Below are positions 22,690 through 32,941 of a stretch of DNA of 64,000 nucleotides, piece by piece. The position numbers were made by a program, and so were the translations under genes. Numbering within the stretch: position 1 is the stretch's first letter; each line of letters opens with the position of its first letter. The notes under the pieces were generated by a model. It did no database searches. It was not told the DNA's origin and saw only the letters and a list, made by a program, of their open reading frames with translations. Source of the stretch: Haemaphysalis longicornis (lineage: Eukaryota; Arthropoda; Arachnida; Ixodida; Ixodidae); NCBI GenBank assembly GCA_013339765.2, contig CM023450.1:187444688-187508687 (forward strand). The letters run 5' to 3'.

Positions 22690-23400
22690 GACGTAGGCAT
22701 CTTCCCATTGTAAACAATGGCAGTACTATTACCATTAAAACTTACGCAGATGTATTGAAAACGGTAACAACCCTACCGTTATTCTTAATTGGCGCCATTA
22801 CCTAGCGTAAATTGAAGGTCACCTTGTGGTATTGACGAGGCTGATTATTGGAGACTGCCAAGTTGTACAATTTGCAGAATCGTTAGGCGACTATATGCAA
22901 TGCCGCATATAACCGGCAGTATTGAATATATCAGGAAGTGTGCCTTTATGGGCACGGGCATGCGCTAAAAGTAGGACAGTTGCAAGTTGAGCGAGTTGGT
23001 ATGTGTTTATAACCGATCACAGCGCGACAGACGTGATAGACAGGAGAATAACCCCTGGACGAGTGCCCTCCGGTGGTTATTCTTCTGTCTGTCTTGTCTA
23101 TCGTGCTGTGATTATTCATGCGCTAAAAGTAGACAATATCTTCTATTCCCGTTTAATGCTCCTGAAGTGCACTTTACCAAAGCAGGTAGTTCGCGATACG
23201 GCATCGACAACACTCCGCGAAGCTAATAGTCCTCGCCCTCCCGTCGATTTGGCAGGACGCTTAGCGAGGCGATAGTGATTGAAGATCTTGATGATGGTGT
23301 CTCATGTCACGAATTTGAGATGTGGTTGATATGAAAACGAGTAGAGATGTTGCATACAAGCACTGAGGTGCGCATGAAAAGCAGATGGCAGTCTTGAGGT
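22690..23400. other. No gene; imperfect inverted repeat at 23018-23110
   Basis: The only structure is a foldback. The left arm (about 23018-23056) starts CACAGCGCGACAGACG, and the right arm (about 23073-23110) reads back to CTGTG with several mismatches, around a loop of about 16 bases. 'catgcgctaaaagtag' occurs just before (about 22960) and just after it (about 23119). The arms resemble foldback sequences I associate with Penelope-like elements, but no coding part adjoins. Confidence 0.45.
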
Positions 23401-23500
23401 GCGCTTAGAAGACGTTTGACTGCCCGTTCAGTTGAACCTGCAGCGCATCGCACCAGCCCCGCGAATTATGTGGCAGATTCTTACCAGAAGCCGAAGAGAT

Positions 23501-23600
23501 NNNNNNNNNNNNNNNNNNNNNNNNNNNNNNNNNNNNNNNNNNNNNNNNNNNNNNNNNNNNNNNNNNNNNNNNNNNNNNNNNNNNNNNNNNNNNNNNNNNN
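23501..23600. other. Assembly gap (100 N)
   Basis: The run is exactly 100 N, a conventional placeholder, so the true gap size is unknown. Frames drawn across it are artificial. Confidence 0.99.
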
Positions 23601-24534
23601 AGCAACCATTGCGGAGCTGCGGCAAGTCTTCGCAGTCCAAAGGTTGCCGAACGTCATCGGGTCTGACAATGGACGCGGTTTCGCCAGTGAGGAGTACCTG
23701 GCCTGGCTGACGAAGAACGGAATCCGTCGGATGATGGTTCCGCCGTACCACCCTGCGTCGAATGGTGCTGCCGAGCGGGTGGTGCAAACGGTGAAGGACA
23801 AGCTCAAGAAGAGCAAGGCTGGGGATTTCCGGACGCAGGTTGCCCGGGTCCTGTTCCAGTACCGGACCACACCCAACGACGTCTCTGGCCGTGCCCCCTG
23901 CGAGCTCCTGTTGGGCCGGATGGTGAAGACACCGTTGGACGTGTTGCATCGAGACCTCCCGCCCACAGCGCTCCTGAAGCAGCTGAATCAGAAGCTGGCT
24001 GCTGACCGAGATTGCCGTCTTGGGCCTTTGCCGGAGTCTGGGGCTCCGGTCTTCGCCAGGAATTTTCGGCCGGGTCCACCCTGGTGCGCCGGGAATGTGG
24101 TCTCTCCTGCCAGTGCGTCATCACTGCTTGTCCGCATGCCGGACGAGACCACGTGGCACCGGCATGCTGACCACGTGAGGCCTCGCCTGGCAACCTCAGC
24201 CGCCCCTTCAGGAAGCCAGCAGGCAGGGGAGCCAACTACACCGGCCGCTGCCAGCACAGCACCTGGGGCTGGTGCTACTCGCGCCGCTGTGGCACCACAT
24301 GCAAGTCCGGTGCCACCTACAAGGCTGACGGACAGTGCGAGAGTGACACAGGCAAGGAGGTTGTATAAAACTTCTATACAACCTCCTTGGACACAGGCAG
24401 CACCCGATGCTGCCTCACCACATCGACACCTGTGCTCAGGCGGAGTGAGAGACTGCGGAGACCGCCGGATCGCTACTCGCCGGAATGACAGGTGGAGTTT
24501 TGTGTTGGTGTTTGACAAACAAACTTGGGGGTGA
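23601..24534 (+). pseudogene. gypsy-2 integrase, partial, abutting gap
   Basis: The open frame after the gap is the middle and end of a Ty3/Gypsy integrase. It shows 'LPNVIGSDNGRGFASEEY' (second catalytic Asp, about 23650-23700) and, 35 residues on, 'YHPASNGAAERVVQ' (catalytic Glu, about 23750-23790). 'FQYRTTPNDVSG' and 'ELLLGR' follow, then a C-terminal domain ending 'WHRHADHVRP' (about 24150-24180). A Pro/Ala/Thr-rich tail runs to the stop at 24532-24534. The integrase would insert the cDNA. The N-terminal zinc domain and first Asp are lost in or before the gap. No frame break is visible in the part seen, so the copy may be young. Confidence 0.8.
24353..24389 (+). repeat. Perfect 15-bp hairpin inside the integrase tail
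   Basis: CAAGGAGGTTGTATA (24353-24367) and its exact complement (24375-24389) are separated by the 7 bases AAACTTC, within the open frame. Confidence 0.9.
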
Positions 24535-24539
24535 GAGGT

Positions 24540-24727
24540 GTGACAAGTGCGTGACGCCCCCGACCTTAATATTTGTTGGCCGCTAAGTTCTGTGGCCCCA
24601 CCAGGCTCGGTGGGAAACATTGTGCACGGTTGGCAAATAAACACCGACGAGCACAGCCGCTCTCGGTCAGTCACCGTCACTACCAGCCCGCTGCAGGTCG
24701 TTACTCAGCTGGAGGATACCCCTACCC
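24540..24727 (+). repeat. Probable gypsy-2 3' LTR
   Basis: Just after the integrase stop a purine-rich 'gggggtgagaggtg' leads into TGTGACAAGTGCG. The stretch carries a polyadenylation signal (AATAAA at about 24637) and a pyrimidine-rich end near 'cctaccctc'. No second LTR is in the window, so the borders are inferred. Confidence 0.4.
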
Positions 24728-24759
24728 TCTTACTTTCACGAATGCGGGCCAAATTTTAC

Positions 24760-25735
24760 AGAAACCTCGGTTCAATCCATCGCGAAAGGTGCGACATGGA
24801 ATAGATAGAGCGGGATTAGGCTGGAAGCGGAGAGCGGAGAAAGAGTTATGGGGCAGAGGCGACAGACGACTATCGCCTGTCGACGACATTTACAGTAAAG
24901 AAACCATATACGTGGCCAATTTTTCTGCCTAGAGGGATCGTAAGGCTTCTGAACTCTAAGCTGGCGAAACATCTTTGCAAAAAAAGCATGTAAAACTTTT
25001 AAAGTTTAAAACATAAAAGAGTAGTGCGACGCCACTTTTTTTTCTCATCAGACGTTGTTTGTCCATAACTGAACGAAGCTTGTCTTAATGAAACATGCGT
25101 GAAACATGTCCATTGGCAAACATTTTTTGCTTGTGGAACTAAAATCCATATAATGAAGCCATCGAAACTCGTTAGGCGGCTGCGTTGTGAGGCGCAGAGG
25201 GGAACGCGCACTTCGTCCGCCACTTGGTCCGCCACCGGACTCGGGCAGAGTCGAGCCCGATGGCCGAGCTTAAGGCATACCCGGAATACTAGGTGGCGAG
25301 GTTGATATATGCGGTAACAGTATTCCTCCCGTAATAGTGGGCGTAATGAGGCATGCGGAAAACGCGAAGGTGAGGAGGGTGGTGTTAGATTTGCCCATCA
25401 TCCTGACGTGAATGATTTCATGCGTTAGGTGACCGCAGATGACTTATAAGTTAATGGGTGCCGGTATTGGACGCTATTGGCGTGATTACACCTTTGCTTG
25501 AGTTGTATGGGACAGCAATGACGACTATCGACTGTAATGTAATCGCAATGTAAGCGGTGACCTCATACTGCTTGCCCGCCACGTTAAGGGTGGTGATTTG
25601 CTGGATCTTCTTGGCGATGTCCAGGTCGGGATACTCACTACGACCAGGTTTTGGTCCCTTCGGGTGCGAAGTGATGCGGTCTTGTGTAGCGTCGGATATC
25701 CGCGCTGCGGTACTGAATGCGTTGGCGATTCACTG

Positions 25736-25738
<3 letters not shown>
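24760..25738. other. No recognisable gene
   Basis: Only short frames without motifs are present. The stretch holds no obvious terminal repeats. Confidence 0.4.

Positions 25739-25777
<39 letters not shown>
25739..25777. repeat. (AG)n microsatellite
   Basis: An uninterrupted AG run of about 39 bp, followed by 'cgtttatttgagcttgctg'. That sequence resembles the junction at 42102 between an AG run and a LINE 3' end, so an old minus-strand LINE tail may lie at 25778-25900. Confidence 0.9.
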
Positions 25778-25778
<1 letters not shown>

Positions 25779-25964
25779 GTTTATTTGAGCTTGCTGAACA
25801 GGGAGTGGTTCCCTTGTCTACGAACTCATGGGGGAGGTGAGCAGAATGAGCCACTTGGCAAGGATGAGGCCGTTACGGTGCCGAATGACCACTTTGTAGC
25901 CTAAACGTGGAGGAGGTGGCAGTCGCTGTTTTGCGGGGTAAGCGCTTGCAAGATTGGGGTGGTG

Positions 25965-25970
25965 CACGCA

Positions 25971-26003
<33 letters not shown>

Positions 26004-26142
26004 ACACATGCACGCACGCACGCACGCACGCACGCACGCCCCCACCACACACACACACACACACACACCCCACACCACACACACCCACAAAACACACAAA
26101 AACCACACACACACACACACCACCACACACACACCCACACAC

Positions 26143-26176
<34 letters not shown>

Positions 26177-26237
26177 CACGCACGCACGCACGCGCACACA
26201 CACACACGCACCGCGCGCACGCACACGCACGCACAGA
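25965..26237. repeat. CA/CACG-rich microsatellite cluster
   Basis: The plus strand alternates (CACG)n, (CA)n and CCACAC runs over about 270 bp. Long Thr/His or Val/Cys frames across it are artefacts of the repeat. Confidence 0.95.
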
Positions 26238-26514
26238 GACACGGGCACGCAGGCTCTCTTTTTTCTTTTAAAAGAAGCTTCTTTATTTCGGCACCCCACA
26301 AAGCATAAGTGCAGACCTTCTCCTGGGGCCTGAAGGGAAGCGATTGTAGTGTTTATACTACGACAACGAAAAAATGCGCCCACCTCCCCGCGAGGGAAAC
26401 CCTGTGTAGATGCGACGCATCGGGGGGTTCACTTGGTGTTTCCGTTGGATTGATTCTGAAATCGCGTGAAACGTGTCGGGAACGCGTATGATTATTATGT
26501 TTTATGATTATTAT

Positions 26515-26726
26515 AGGGTTTTATTAGCCAATCTTGGTCAATCTCTCTAAGTGGTATGCTTGGGGCTTCGCTGTCGCAACGACCTTTACTCCATCATTGT
26601 TGCTGTAAGTGGGAGCTTCTTTTCTTTTATTGCAAGTGTAAATCATTGCCCCATCATGCGTTGTATCAGTAGCTTCTTGACGTAGTTTGAATGAGTCAAG
26701 GATATAAGGCGCGTTCGTAGCATTTG
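26515..26726 (+). repeat. SINE, left part (split by Tx1-like LINE)
   Basis: This contains 'ctttactccatcattgttgc', 'cgttgtatcagtagcttc', 'tgacgtagtttgaatgagtc' and 'aaggcgcgttcgtagcatt'. The last 65 bp match the complement of 16946-17010. In that intact copy the tRNA-like head follows within about 15 bp. Here the head is found only at 37511, after the LINE. Confidence 0.7.
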
Positions 26727-26737
26727 ATTCTGAATCT

Positions 26738-27262
26738 GTGGGAAACTATTGCAAATCGGATCGTTTCCTAGTGTTATTGGGAGACTTCAACTGTGTTTGT
26801 TCTTCGCGCGATAAAAAGAGTGCAACGCCGTTTTGGGATGCAAGTACAGTTATTTTGAGTGATGTAATTAATGAAAGTGGTCTAGAAGATGTTGGAGCGA
26901 CTTTTAACAATGGGCCCGTGTTCTTTACACGCTTCCAAGGTACTAGCCACGCTAGACTGGACAGAGCGTATCTATCCTTAGAATGGATTCCAGATTGTCG
27001 AGAATACGAAGTTTGTCCGGTGACTTTCAGTGATCACTGCTTGGTTTTGTTTTGCATAGGCAGGAAAACAAAAAATAAGAATGCCTTAGTTGGGAAGGGT
27101 GGAAACTAAATGGGAAGCTTTTAGAAGATGACGTGTTTGTAGCTAATACGCTTACGTTGCTAGAAAGTTTGAAAAATGAGGGCAGCTGCAATTGTGAAGG
27201 ATGGGAACTCTTTAAACAGATTGTAAAAATCAAAGCAATTGAAAGATCGAGCCTACTAAAAC
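26738..27262 (+). pseudogene. Tx1-like LINE endonuclease, C-terminal part
   Basis: The frame shows 'FLVLLGDFNCV' (the GDFN motif), 'LEDVGATFNNGPVFFTRF', 'ARLDRAYLS' and 'VTFSDHCLVLF' (the SDH motif), the second half of an apurinic-like endonuclease that nicks target DNA. A one-base frame change near 27109 shifts into 'WKLNGKLLEDDVF', followed by 'GWELFKQIVKIKAIERSSLL'. The frame is then cut by the DNA transposon. Confidence 0.8.
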
Positions 27263-28291
27263 CAACGCCGCCTGTATAAACACTGCCTAACGCGTGAGCG
27301 AAAAATGGCCGAACAGCCACTCTCCTGTTGCTCTCTCCTACCCTTTCCCCCGCTCCGTAGCCTTCCAGCGTGCTTTCGTGTCCGCCAGCCAGCGCCGCTT
27401 CTCGGAACTATGCAAAATAGTGGAAAGTTTGTTTAGCGTTCCCGAGGCGGCGCTCCTACGCCTTTTGTTTTTCACCATGCCTGTCTGTCTTGCTTGTCAC
27501 TGATAAAACTTCCTTTGTCACGAAGCAAAATCCCTTGCGCTGCCGCAGGCTGATGCCGGCTTTGCGCGCTTATCTACTCGGATCACAGGCCCTAAAATTT
27601 TTCTGAGTGGGCATCCCACCTCTATCCCCTCCGCATTTAGGTATTGCTTTGACCACGTTGTTCGCACTCCGCATCGGTACGCACTTCTAAAATTGAGGAC
27701 TGTACTGTAGAAGCGCCCGGACAGCGTGGCGGGATCCCAGCTGCTTATCCTTTTGTTTCCTATAATTTTCTGAAGTTTACAAGCACGTGATAATATTGGA
27801 AAGTAATCGTAGAAGTGTGCGCCTGAACAAAAAACGTGCACGCAATTTTTTCTTCTCTAAATACTCCAGAAAGAAAAATATCAGCAAAATAATGGCTGCC
27901 CCATCTGAAAATATCGTTTTTCTGTTAGCTATATGTCTACCCGACAATCAGTATGTTCTTATACTATTTCAGTCCGCCTCCGTCTTTATCTTTCGAAAAA
28001 TGCAGCAAGTATGAAGCGAGCGACACGTTGAACGAGATCCCCAGTGCACCACAGAACTAGCGCCCCGTCGCGGCTGAGATGTAAGCGAAACGGCCCTTGA
28101 AGCCCAACAGGCAAGCTGACAGACACACGTCGTAGAAGTGGGTGCAGCATTCGCGACTCGCGAGCAGTGACGTAAGGCGAGATGTCCGCCGGCACGCGCC
28201 ACATAGCGGATCAGTGCCTGTACTAAGCGTCCCTACCCTTCCCATTGAAAAGCGCGCGACGCGTCAGGCAATGTTAATACAGGCGGCGTTG
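27263..28291. mobile_element. Non-autonomous DNA transposon, 1,029 bp
   Basis: The ends are inverted repeats of about 33 bp with three mismatches, beginning CAACGCCGCCTGTAT on each side. The element is flanked by a perfect 7-bp duplication CTAAAAC (27256-27262 and 28292-28298). The LINE reading frame is continuous across the two copies of the duplication, which confirms the borders. I recognise no transposase inside; frames such as 27518-27841 (minus, 107 codons) show no family motif. A 7-bp duplication does not by itself fix a superfamily (P-like, hAT-like and Dada-like are options). Confidence 0.85.
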
Positions 28292-30221
28292 CTAAAACAT
28301 TAGGCGACAAAGCAAGAGGCCTTATTGCGGGCAAACTTAGAAGCAGAAGATTGCATGAAACCTGGCGAGTACAAAGATGACATACGAACAGTAAAACAAA
28401 AACTTGAAGCGATAGACACAGAGCGGTACCGTGGCGCGCTTGTAAGGGCAAGGGCTGAAAAGATAACTGCGGGCGAGATGCCGTCCAAGCGAGCCTTAGG
28501 CCTTGAAAAAATGGCATGCGCGGCGCAATGACATCGTAGAAATAGAAAATAATGGAACAATTACTCGTGATACAAACATTATAGAAACTGTCTTTTTTCA
28601 GTACTATAGTGAGCTCTTCACAAAACATGAAGTTAATTGGTGAAATATTTAAGCGAGATTTTCTGAAGTTAATGCCCAGATTAGATGAAGAAACAAAAGA
28701 ATACTTGGAAATCCCCATTTCTCTTGATGAAGTCGTGAAAGCTATAGAGAATCTAAATCCTGGAAAATCCCCTGGACCGGATGGTTTAACGGCTGCTTTT
28801 TATAAGAAATTTAAGAATGAAATTGCGCCGGTGGTGCAAATGGTTTTTAATGAGGCATACGATCTCGACGCACTACCCCCATCCTTCTCTACGTCACACA
28901 CTGTACTGATCCCCAAAACGGACGATGCCGTCAAACTCAGAGATGTGAAATCTTAACGGCCTATATGCTTAACAAATGTAGACTATAAAGTTTTAATGAA
29001 AGTATTGGCTAGTAGGCTCCAAACAGTAATGCAAGATATTGTAGGTTCACACCAGACTTGTGGGATCAGAGGGCGGACTATATTCACGAATGTACATAAG
29101 GCGCGTTGTATTCTGGAGTGTTGTGATGCCACACAATCTGGGGTCGCAATGCTCCAGACTGACTTGGAGAAGGCTTTCGATCGAGTGCCGCACGATATCT
29201 TATTTCAAATTTTAGAGTACATTAATATCGGCAAAGTTATTCGAAACGGAGTGCGTATGGCGTACAGTAAATGCACAACTCGTCTTATAGTTAATAAGGC
29301 AGTTGGAAAAAGAGTTAAGGTGTAGCGATCGGTGAGGCAAGGATGCCCGATATTCCCCTCCTTTTCTGCATATATATTGAGACGTTTTGCTTAAGTGTCA
29401 TTAAAAGCAGTAACATTCAAGGTTTTCGGTTGCAAATGACGGAAGTTCGACTACTAGTGTACGCGGATGACATTGCAGTATTCTGCACTACTAAAGAAAG
29501 CATTCTCGAGGTAGTACAAACCGTGAAACACTTGTGCTTAGCTAGCGGTAGTGCAGTAAACTGGTCTAAATGCTTAGGCTTTTGGCATGCCGAATGGCAG
29601 TCCACACCAAGCGTTTTCGCCAACATCCAGTGGGTCACGAGTCCTGTTAAGCACCTGGGGGTGCCACTAGACAGTTATCAAGACAGTGACCCTTACTGGG
29701 CCAAGCAACTCAAGGAACTTCGAGAAAAGACAGAGAAGTGGAAAGGGTGGGGTTTATCAATGTTTGCGAGAGCCACAGTTTGCAATTTGTTTTTTATAAG
29801 CAAGCTGTGGTATGTAATGCAAGTTTTGCATTGTTCAAGGGCTAATATTCAGAAATTTCATCGTGTGTTCGCCGTGTTTACCTGGAGTTCATCATGGGAA
29901 AGAACGAACAGAACGAACCTCTTTCGGAAAGTGCGTGAAGGCGGACTTGGTTTATCGCACTTATTTTTAAGGCAAGTGGTCAATAGATTTCTGTTTCTTC
30001 GTGATGTTGAAGACGCGTTTCTTAGGACGGTTTGTCAGCTGCGACTTGGAAGACTTTTGCCTGAATTTGTTGTAAGCTCTGAGTACATGAGGGGAACTGT
30101 ACGTGAATTTTTTAAGGAGGTGGTGAGGTCATACCGTTTTCTTTCAGTGCGTTTTTCTTTAGAGTACTTAAGCGGGGTGAGTCGGAAGAAACCGTACAAA
30201 GATATCGTCGAGAGTGTATAG
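28292..30221 (+). pseudogene. Tx1-like LINE reverse transcriptase
   Basis: After the linker ('DDIRTVKQKLEAIDTERY', frame 28325-28531) comes a frameshift. The RT then enters with 'LNPGKSPGPDGLTAAFYKKF' and 'HTVLIPKTDD' (28609-28956). A TAA at 28954 is followed by 'DYKVLMKVLASRLQ' and 'LQTDLEKAFDRVPHDILF' (28996-29325). After a TAG and a frame change, 'LLVYADDIAVFC' (YADD at about 29458-29470) begins the catalytic block in frame 29343-30221, with 'HLGVPLD' and 'REGGLGLSHL' beyond. The enzyme would copy LINE RNA at the nicked target. Two stops and at least two shifts disable it. Confidence 0.85.
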
Positions 30222-30555
30222 TGCCAATATACCGCAGCAAATGTAATCTAAGGCCTGAGAGAGATGTACTTAAGCGAGTGAAAAGAATGACGGTCCCAGG
30301 TGGAGTGAAATCTTTCTTTTTTAAACTCCATACTGGAACACTGGTAGTAAAGACCTGGATGGAGGAAAAGGGATGGTTTGTGCCATGGGGTGTGCACTGT
30401 TTTCTGTGTCGAAAGCCAGAAACAATTGAGCACGTGTTCTTGGACTGTTGGGGAGCGGTGTTCTTTTGGGACATCCTACAGCGAACACTCAAAAAAGATT
30501 TGCCTGTCGATGCTTACGGTATTAGGTTTTTGAACGTTGAAAATGAGGGGGGGGG
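30221..30555 (+). pseudogene. Tx1-like LINE zinc-finger region
   Basis: The frame carries 'VPWGVHCFLCRKPETIEHVF' followed by 'LDC', a CxxC...HxxxxC finger of the zf-RVT type found after RT in Tx1-like LINEs. It ends in a G run at 30546-30555, where the second LINE was inserted. Confidence 0.75.
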
Positions 30556-30675
30556 GTTGTGGTTTGCGACGGGAAAATGAAAGGAAATTCACTGGGGATA
30601 TTTTGAGCTCAGCAGGGAGCTCACATGCATACAACCCAGTGCAGGGGAAGGGAAGTAGAGGGGGAGTGATAGGAT

Positions 30676-30680
<5 letters not shown>

Positions 30681-30708
<28 letters not shown>
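30681..30708. repeat. (AG)n tract in LINE-2 3' region
   Basis: A 28-bp AG run, followed by two 'aggtataaagag' repeats. Confidence 0.9.
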
Positions 30709-30712
<4 letters not shown>

Positions 30713-30771
30713 AAAGAGAGAGGTATAAAGAGAGCTGTCAGTCCTAGAACGCTGTCAGTCCGGGCACACCA

Positions 30772-31786
30772 GTCAATCACTGCACTCCGGGCTACAGCCG
30801 CTGCGTAAGGCCGGTCGTCTCCAGGAAATGAAGCAGATAAGTGAAGACTTCCCGTTGGGTTGCCGCAGGTCCCTTCGGGAACAGAAGGTCCTCCATGTCG
30901 GCGCTGGGAAGGCCTCGACGCTGGAGCGCTCGGTAGAGCTCTGCTCTTGGGCCCGCGTGGTAGGGGCAGAAGCAGAGTAGGTGCTCGAGCGTCTCCAGTT
31001 CGGAACAGTCCGCACATGTAGGGGAGTCCTTGCGCCCGTGTCGGTGCAGACGCTCCGCCACATTGCAGCAGTTGAGCCGCATGCGGAGAAGCAGGCAGCG
31101 GGCGAGCCTGCTGTTTGCGTGCGGGCAACGGTCTGGGCGCCAGGCCGCTCACGACCCGAGGGTCGGGGTGCATCGTCTGCACCATGCGGGCCAGGGCAGT
31201 GCGGGCCTCGTCGAACGCGGTGACGTCTTGGGAGACTGGGGTGCCCTCCTGGTGGGCCTCCCTGGCGCGGGCGTCGGCGTCTTCGTTGCCCCGGATGCCA
31301 CTGTGGCCCGGCAGCCAGTGGAGCCGCAGGTCGCAGCCTCGGGAGGCCACAGTGCGCAGCTTGGTTGCAAGGGAGCGCTCCGGGTAGCCGCTGCTGGTTG
31401 GTGGTTGATCGGCCGCGTGCAGCCGCAGCAGGGCAGTCCTGGAGTCCGTGAGGATGACCGCCCCGGGGTGGTTATGGGGCCCCCTCTCGAGGAGGAGGTC
31501 GGCGGCCAGGTGCAGCGCTGCCAGCTCCGCCCGTGTGGAGGAAGTGGGGAAGGGCAGGCGGCAGCTCCGGCTGGCTCCCAGCTCAGGCACCACGCACGCA
31601 GCCGCCCCATCGCACGTGCTATGCTTGACGGAGCCGTCCGTGAAGAGATGCAGGTAGCTGCTAAGCTCGTCCTGCAGAAAAGGCGGCCGCCTTTTGGGCG
31701 GATGGCCTGGGGTGGTGTGGTCCGCTTGTTGCGGACCCCGCGGAGGGTCGTGGTGATCTGCAGGGCCTCCCCGGTGTCTGGTTGTG
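30772..31786 (-). pseudogene. LINE-2 RNase H and zinc-finger C-terminus
   Basis: The minus frames show an RNase H fold: 'LFTDGSVK' (first Asp, about 31620-31645), 'TRAELAALHLAADLL' (Glu), 'VILTDSRTALLRL' (Asp) and 'LHWLPGHSGIRGNEDADARA' (His and Asp), mainly in frame 30589-31593. A frameshift near 31080 moves to frame 30792-31082, with 'PTCADCSELETLEHLLCFC', a CxxC...HxxxC finger. RNase H would remove template RNA. RT is absent except for a short piece across the LTR element, so the copy is inactive. Confidence 0.8.
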
Positions 31787-32609
31787 TGTTGCGTCTTGTA
31801 GCGAGTTGTAGCGACCGCAGTCTGCTGGTAGCGGGGCCGGTCGCCGTCGCTCCGTCGAGCCAGGACTAAGGGAGAGCTTAGAGCAAACTCAACGGGTTTA
31901 TTTACATTTTTACAGTGAGTTGTCGAGATGAAGACAGAAGACAGATCTTGGCGGGCCGCAGCACCCCCTTTTTTGTTGACCCCCGATCCCTAGTTCCCTA
32001 GGTTGGGGATCCCCATACAAAACAATGCGGACCAATGGTGAGGTGTAAGTTCCTCGCTGTGAAGCACCGCCCTCGGGTAGGGACACGCCTTTCAGGTATG
32101 TCGACAGATGCACGGCACACACACACACACACCCTTGCCACTCGTCAGGAGCATCTAGTCGGTGTTGCTGTAGTAGAGGGGAAGAACGGAAGACGCGCGA
32201 GCGCCTCGTATCTTTTTGGTGTCCGCCGCGCGCTGCGTTCCCACGGTGGGGTTCTCACACATATTTCCCCAGGGAGCTAACAAGGTTCGTGGAATCACTC
32301 CGGGAAGGGTTAATGGCTTGACCATTGCCACTGCCTTCTTCGCTGTGCTGCCGCCGCCACTGGGTCCCATTGTCCGGTCGTCGCCGTCTGGGCTTTCACG
32401 CGCACACGCGTTCAGTTGCTTAGGCCGGGGGACGAGCGGCGGCTCCTTAATCCCTTTTGGGCAACAACACTAAACACCGCTCAAAAGCCGCTGTCAATCA
32501 GTGGCCGCCGCCGCGGTGTCGGCTTCCTTTCGTTTCCGTCGACAAGCGGTGGGGAGGTCGACCGGCGGGTGACTGACCCGCGCAAACATGGCGCCGGTGA
32601 GTCATAACA
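31787..32609 (-). repeat. gypsy-Gmr 3' LTR
   Basis: 823 bp, starting TGTTGCGTC and ending GAGTCATAACA on the plus strand. It pairs with 36226-37052, with only a handful of small indels and substitutions seen by eye. A purine-rich tract (complement of 32610-32625) adjoins it inside. Confidence 0.95.
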
Positions 32610-32941
32610 GCTCCTCCGCCGACGGGAAGATCTCGGACGTCGTGTAGTATCAGCTGCTCGACGGGAGAGATCACAGTAGCAGCATTCTTCCAGCACCATT
32701 GAAACCACAAAGACCAACCTCCCGAACCAGCAAGCGCCGGCAATGAGTTTTCGGCAACCAGGCTGCTCTTTCAAAGGTGCTACAATGCACCTACGCTTTT
32801 CATTTTTTTTTTCATATGGCAACCACACCAATACTCTTGCTCACAGCTAAAAGCTTAGACTGAGTTACTCAAAACACTACTCAAAATCACTACAGAAAAA
32901 CGTTCCTCAACTGAAAACAAAAGAAAGCAAAAGCGAAAAAG

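Noticed and set aside
23405..23966. Frames running through the N gap on both strands
   Set aside because: The 100 N carry no information; only the part after 23600 is used.
25818..26383. Overlapping frames of 105-160 codons on both strands
   Set aside because: Artefacts of the CA-rich microsatellite cluster.
31030..31869. 279-codon plus-strand frame
   Set aside because: It is antisense to a clear RNase H domain and shows no motif of its own; its length follows from the GC-rich composition.
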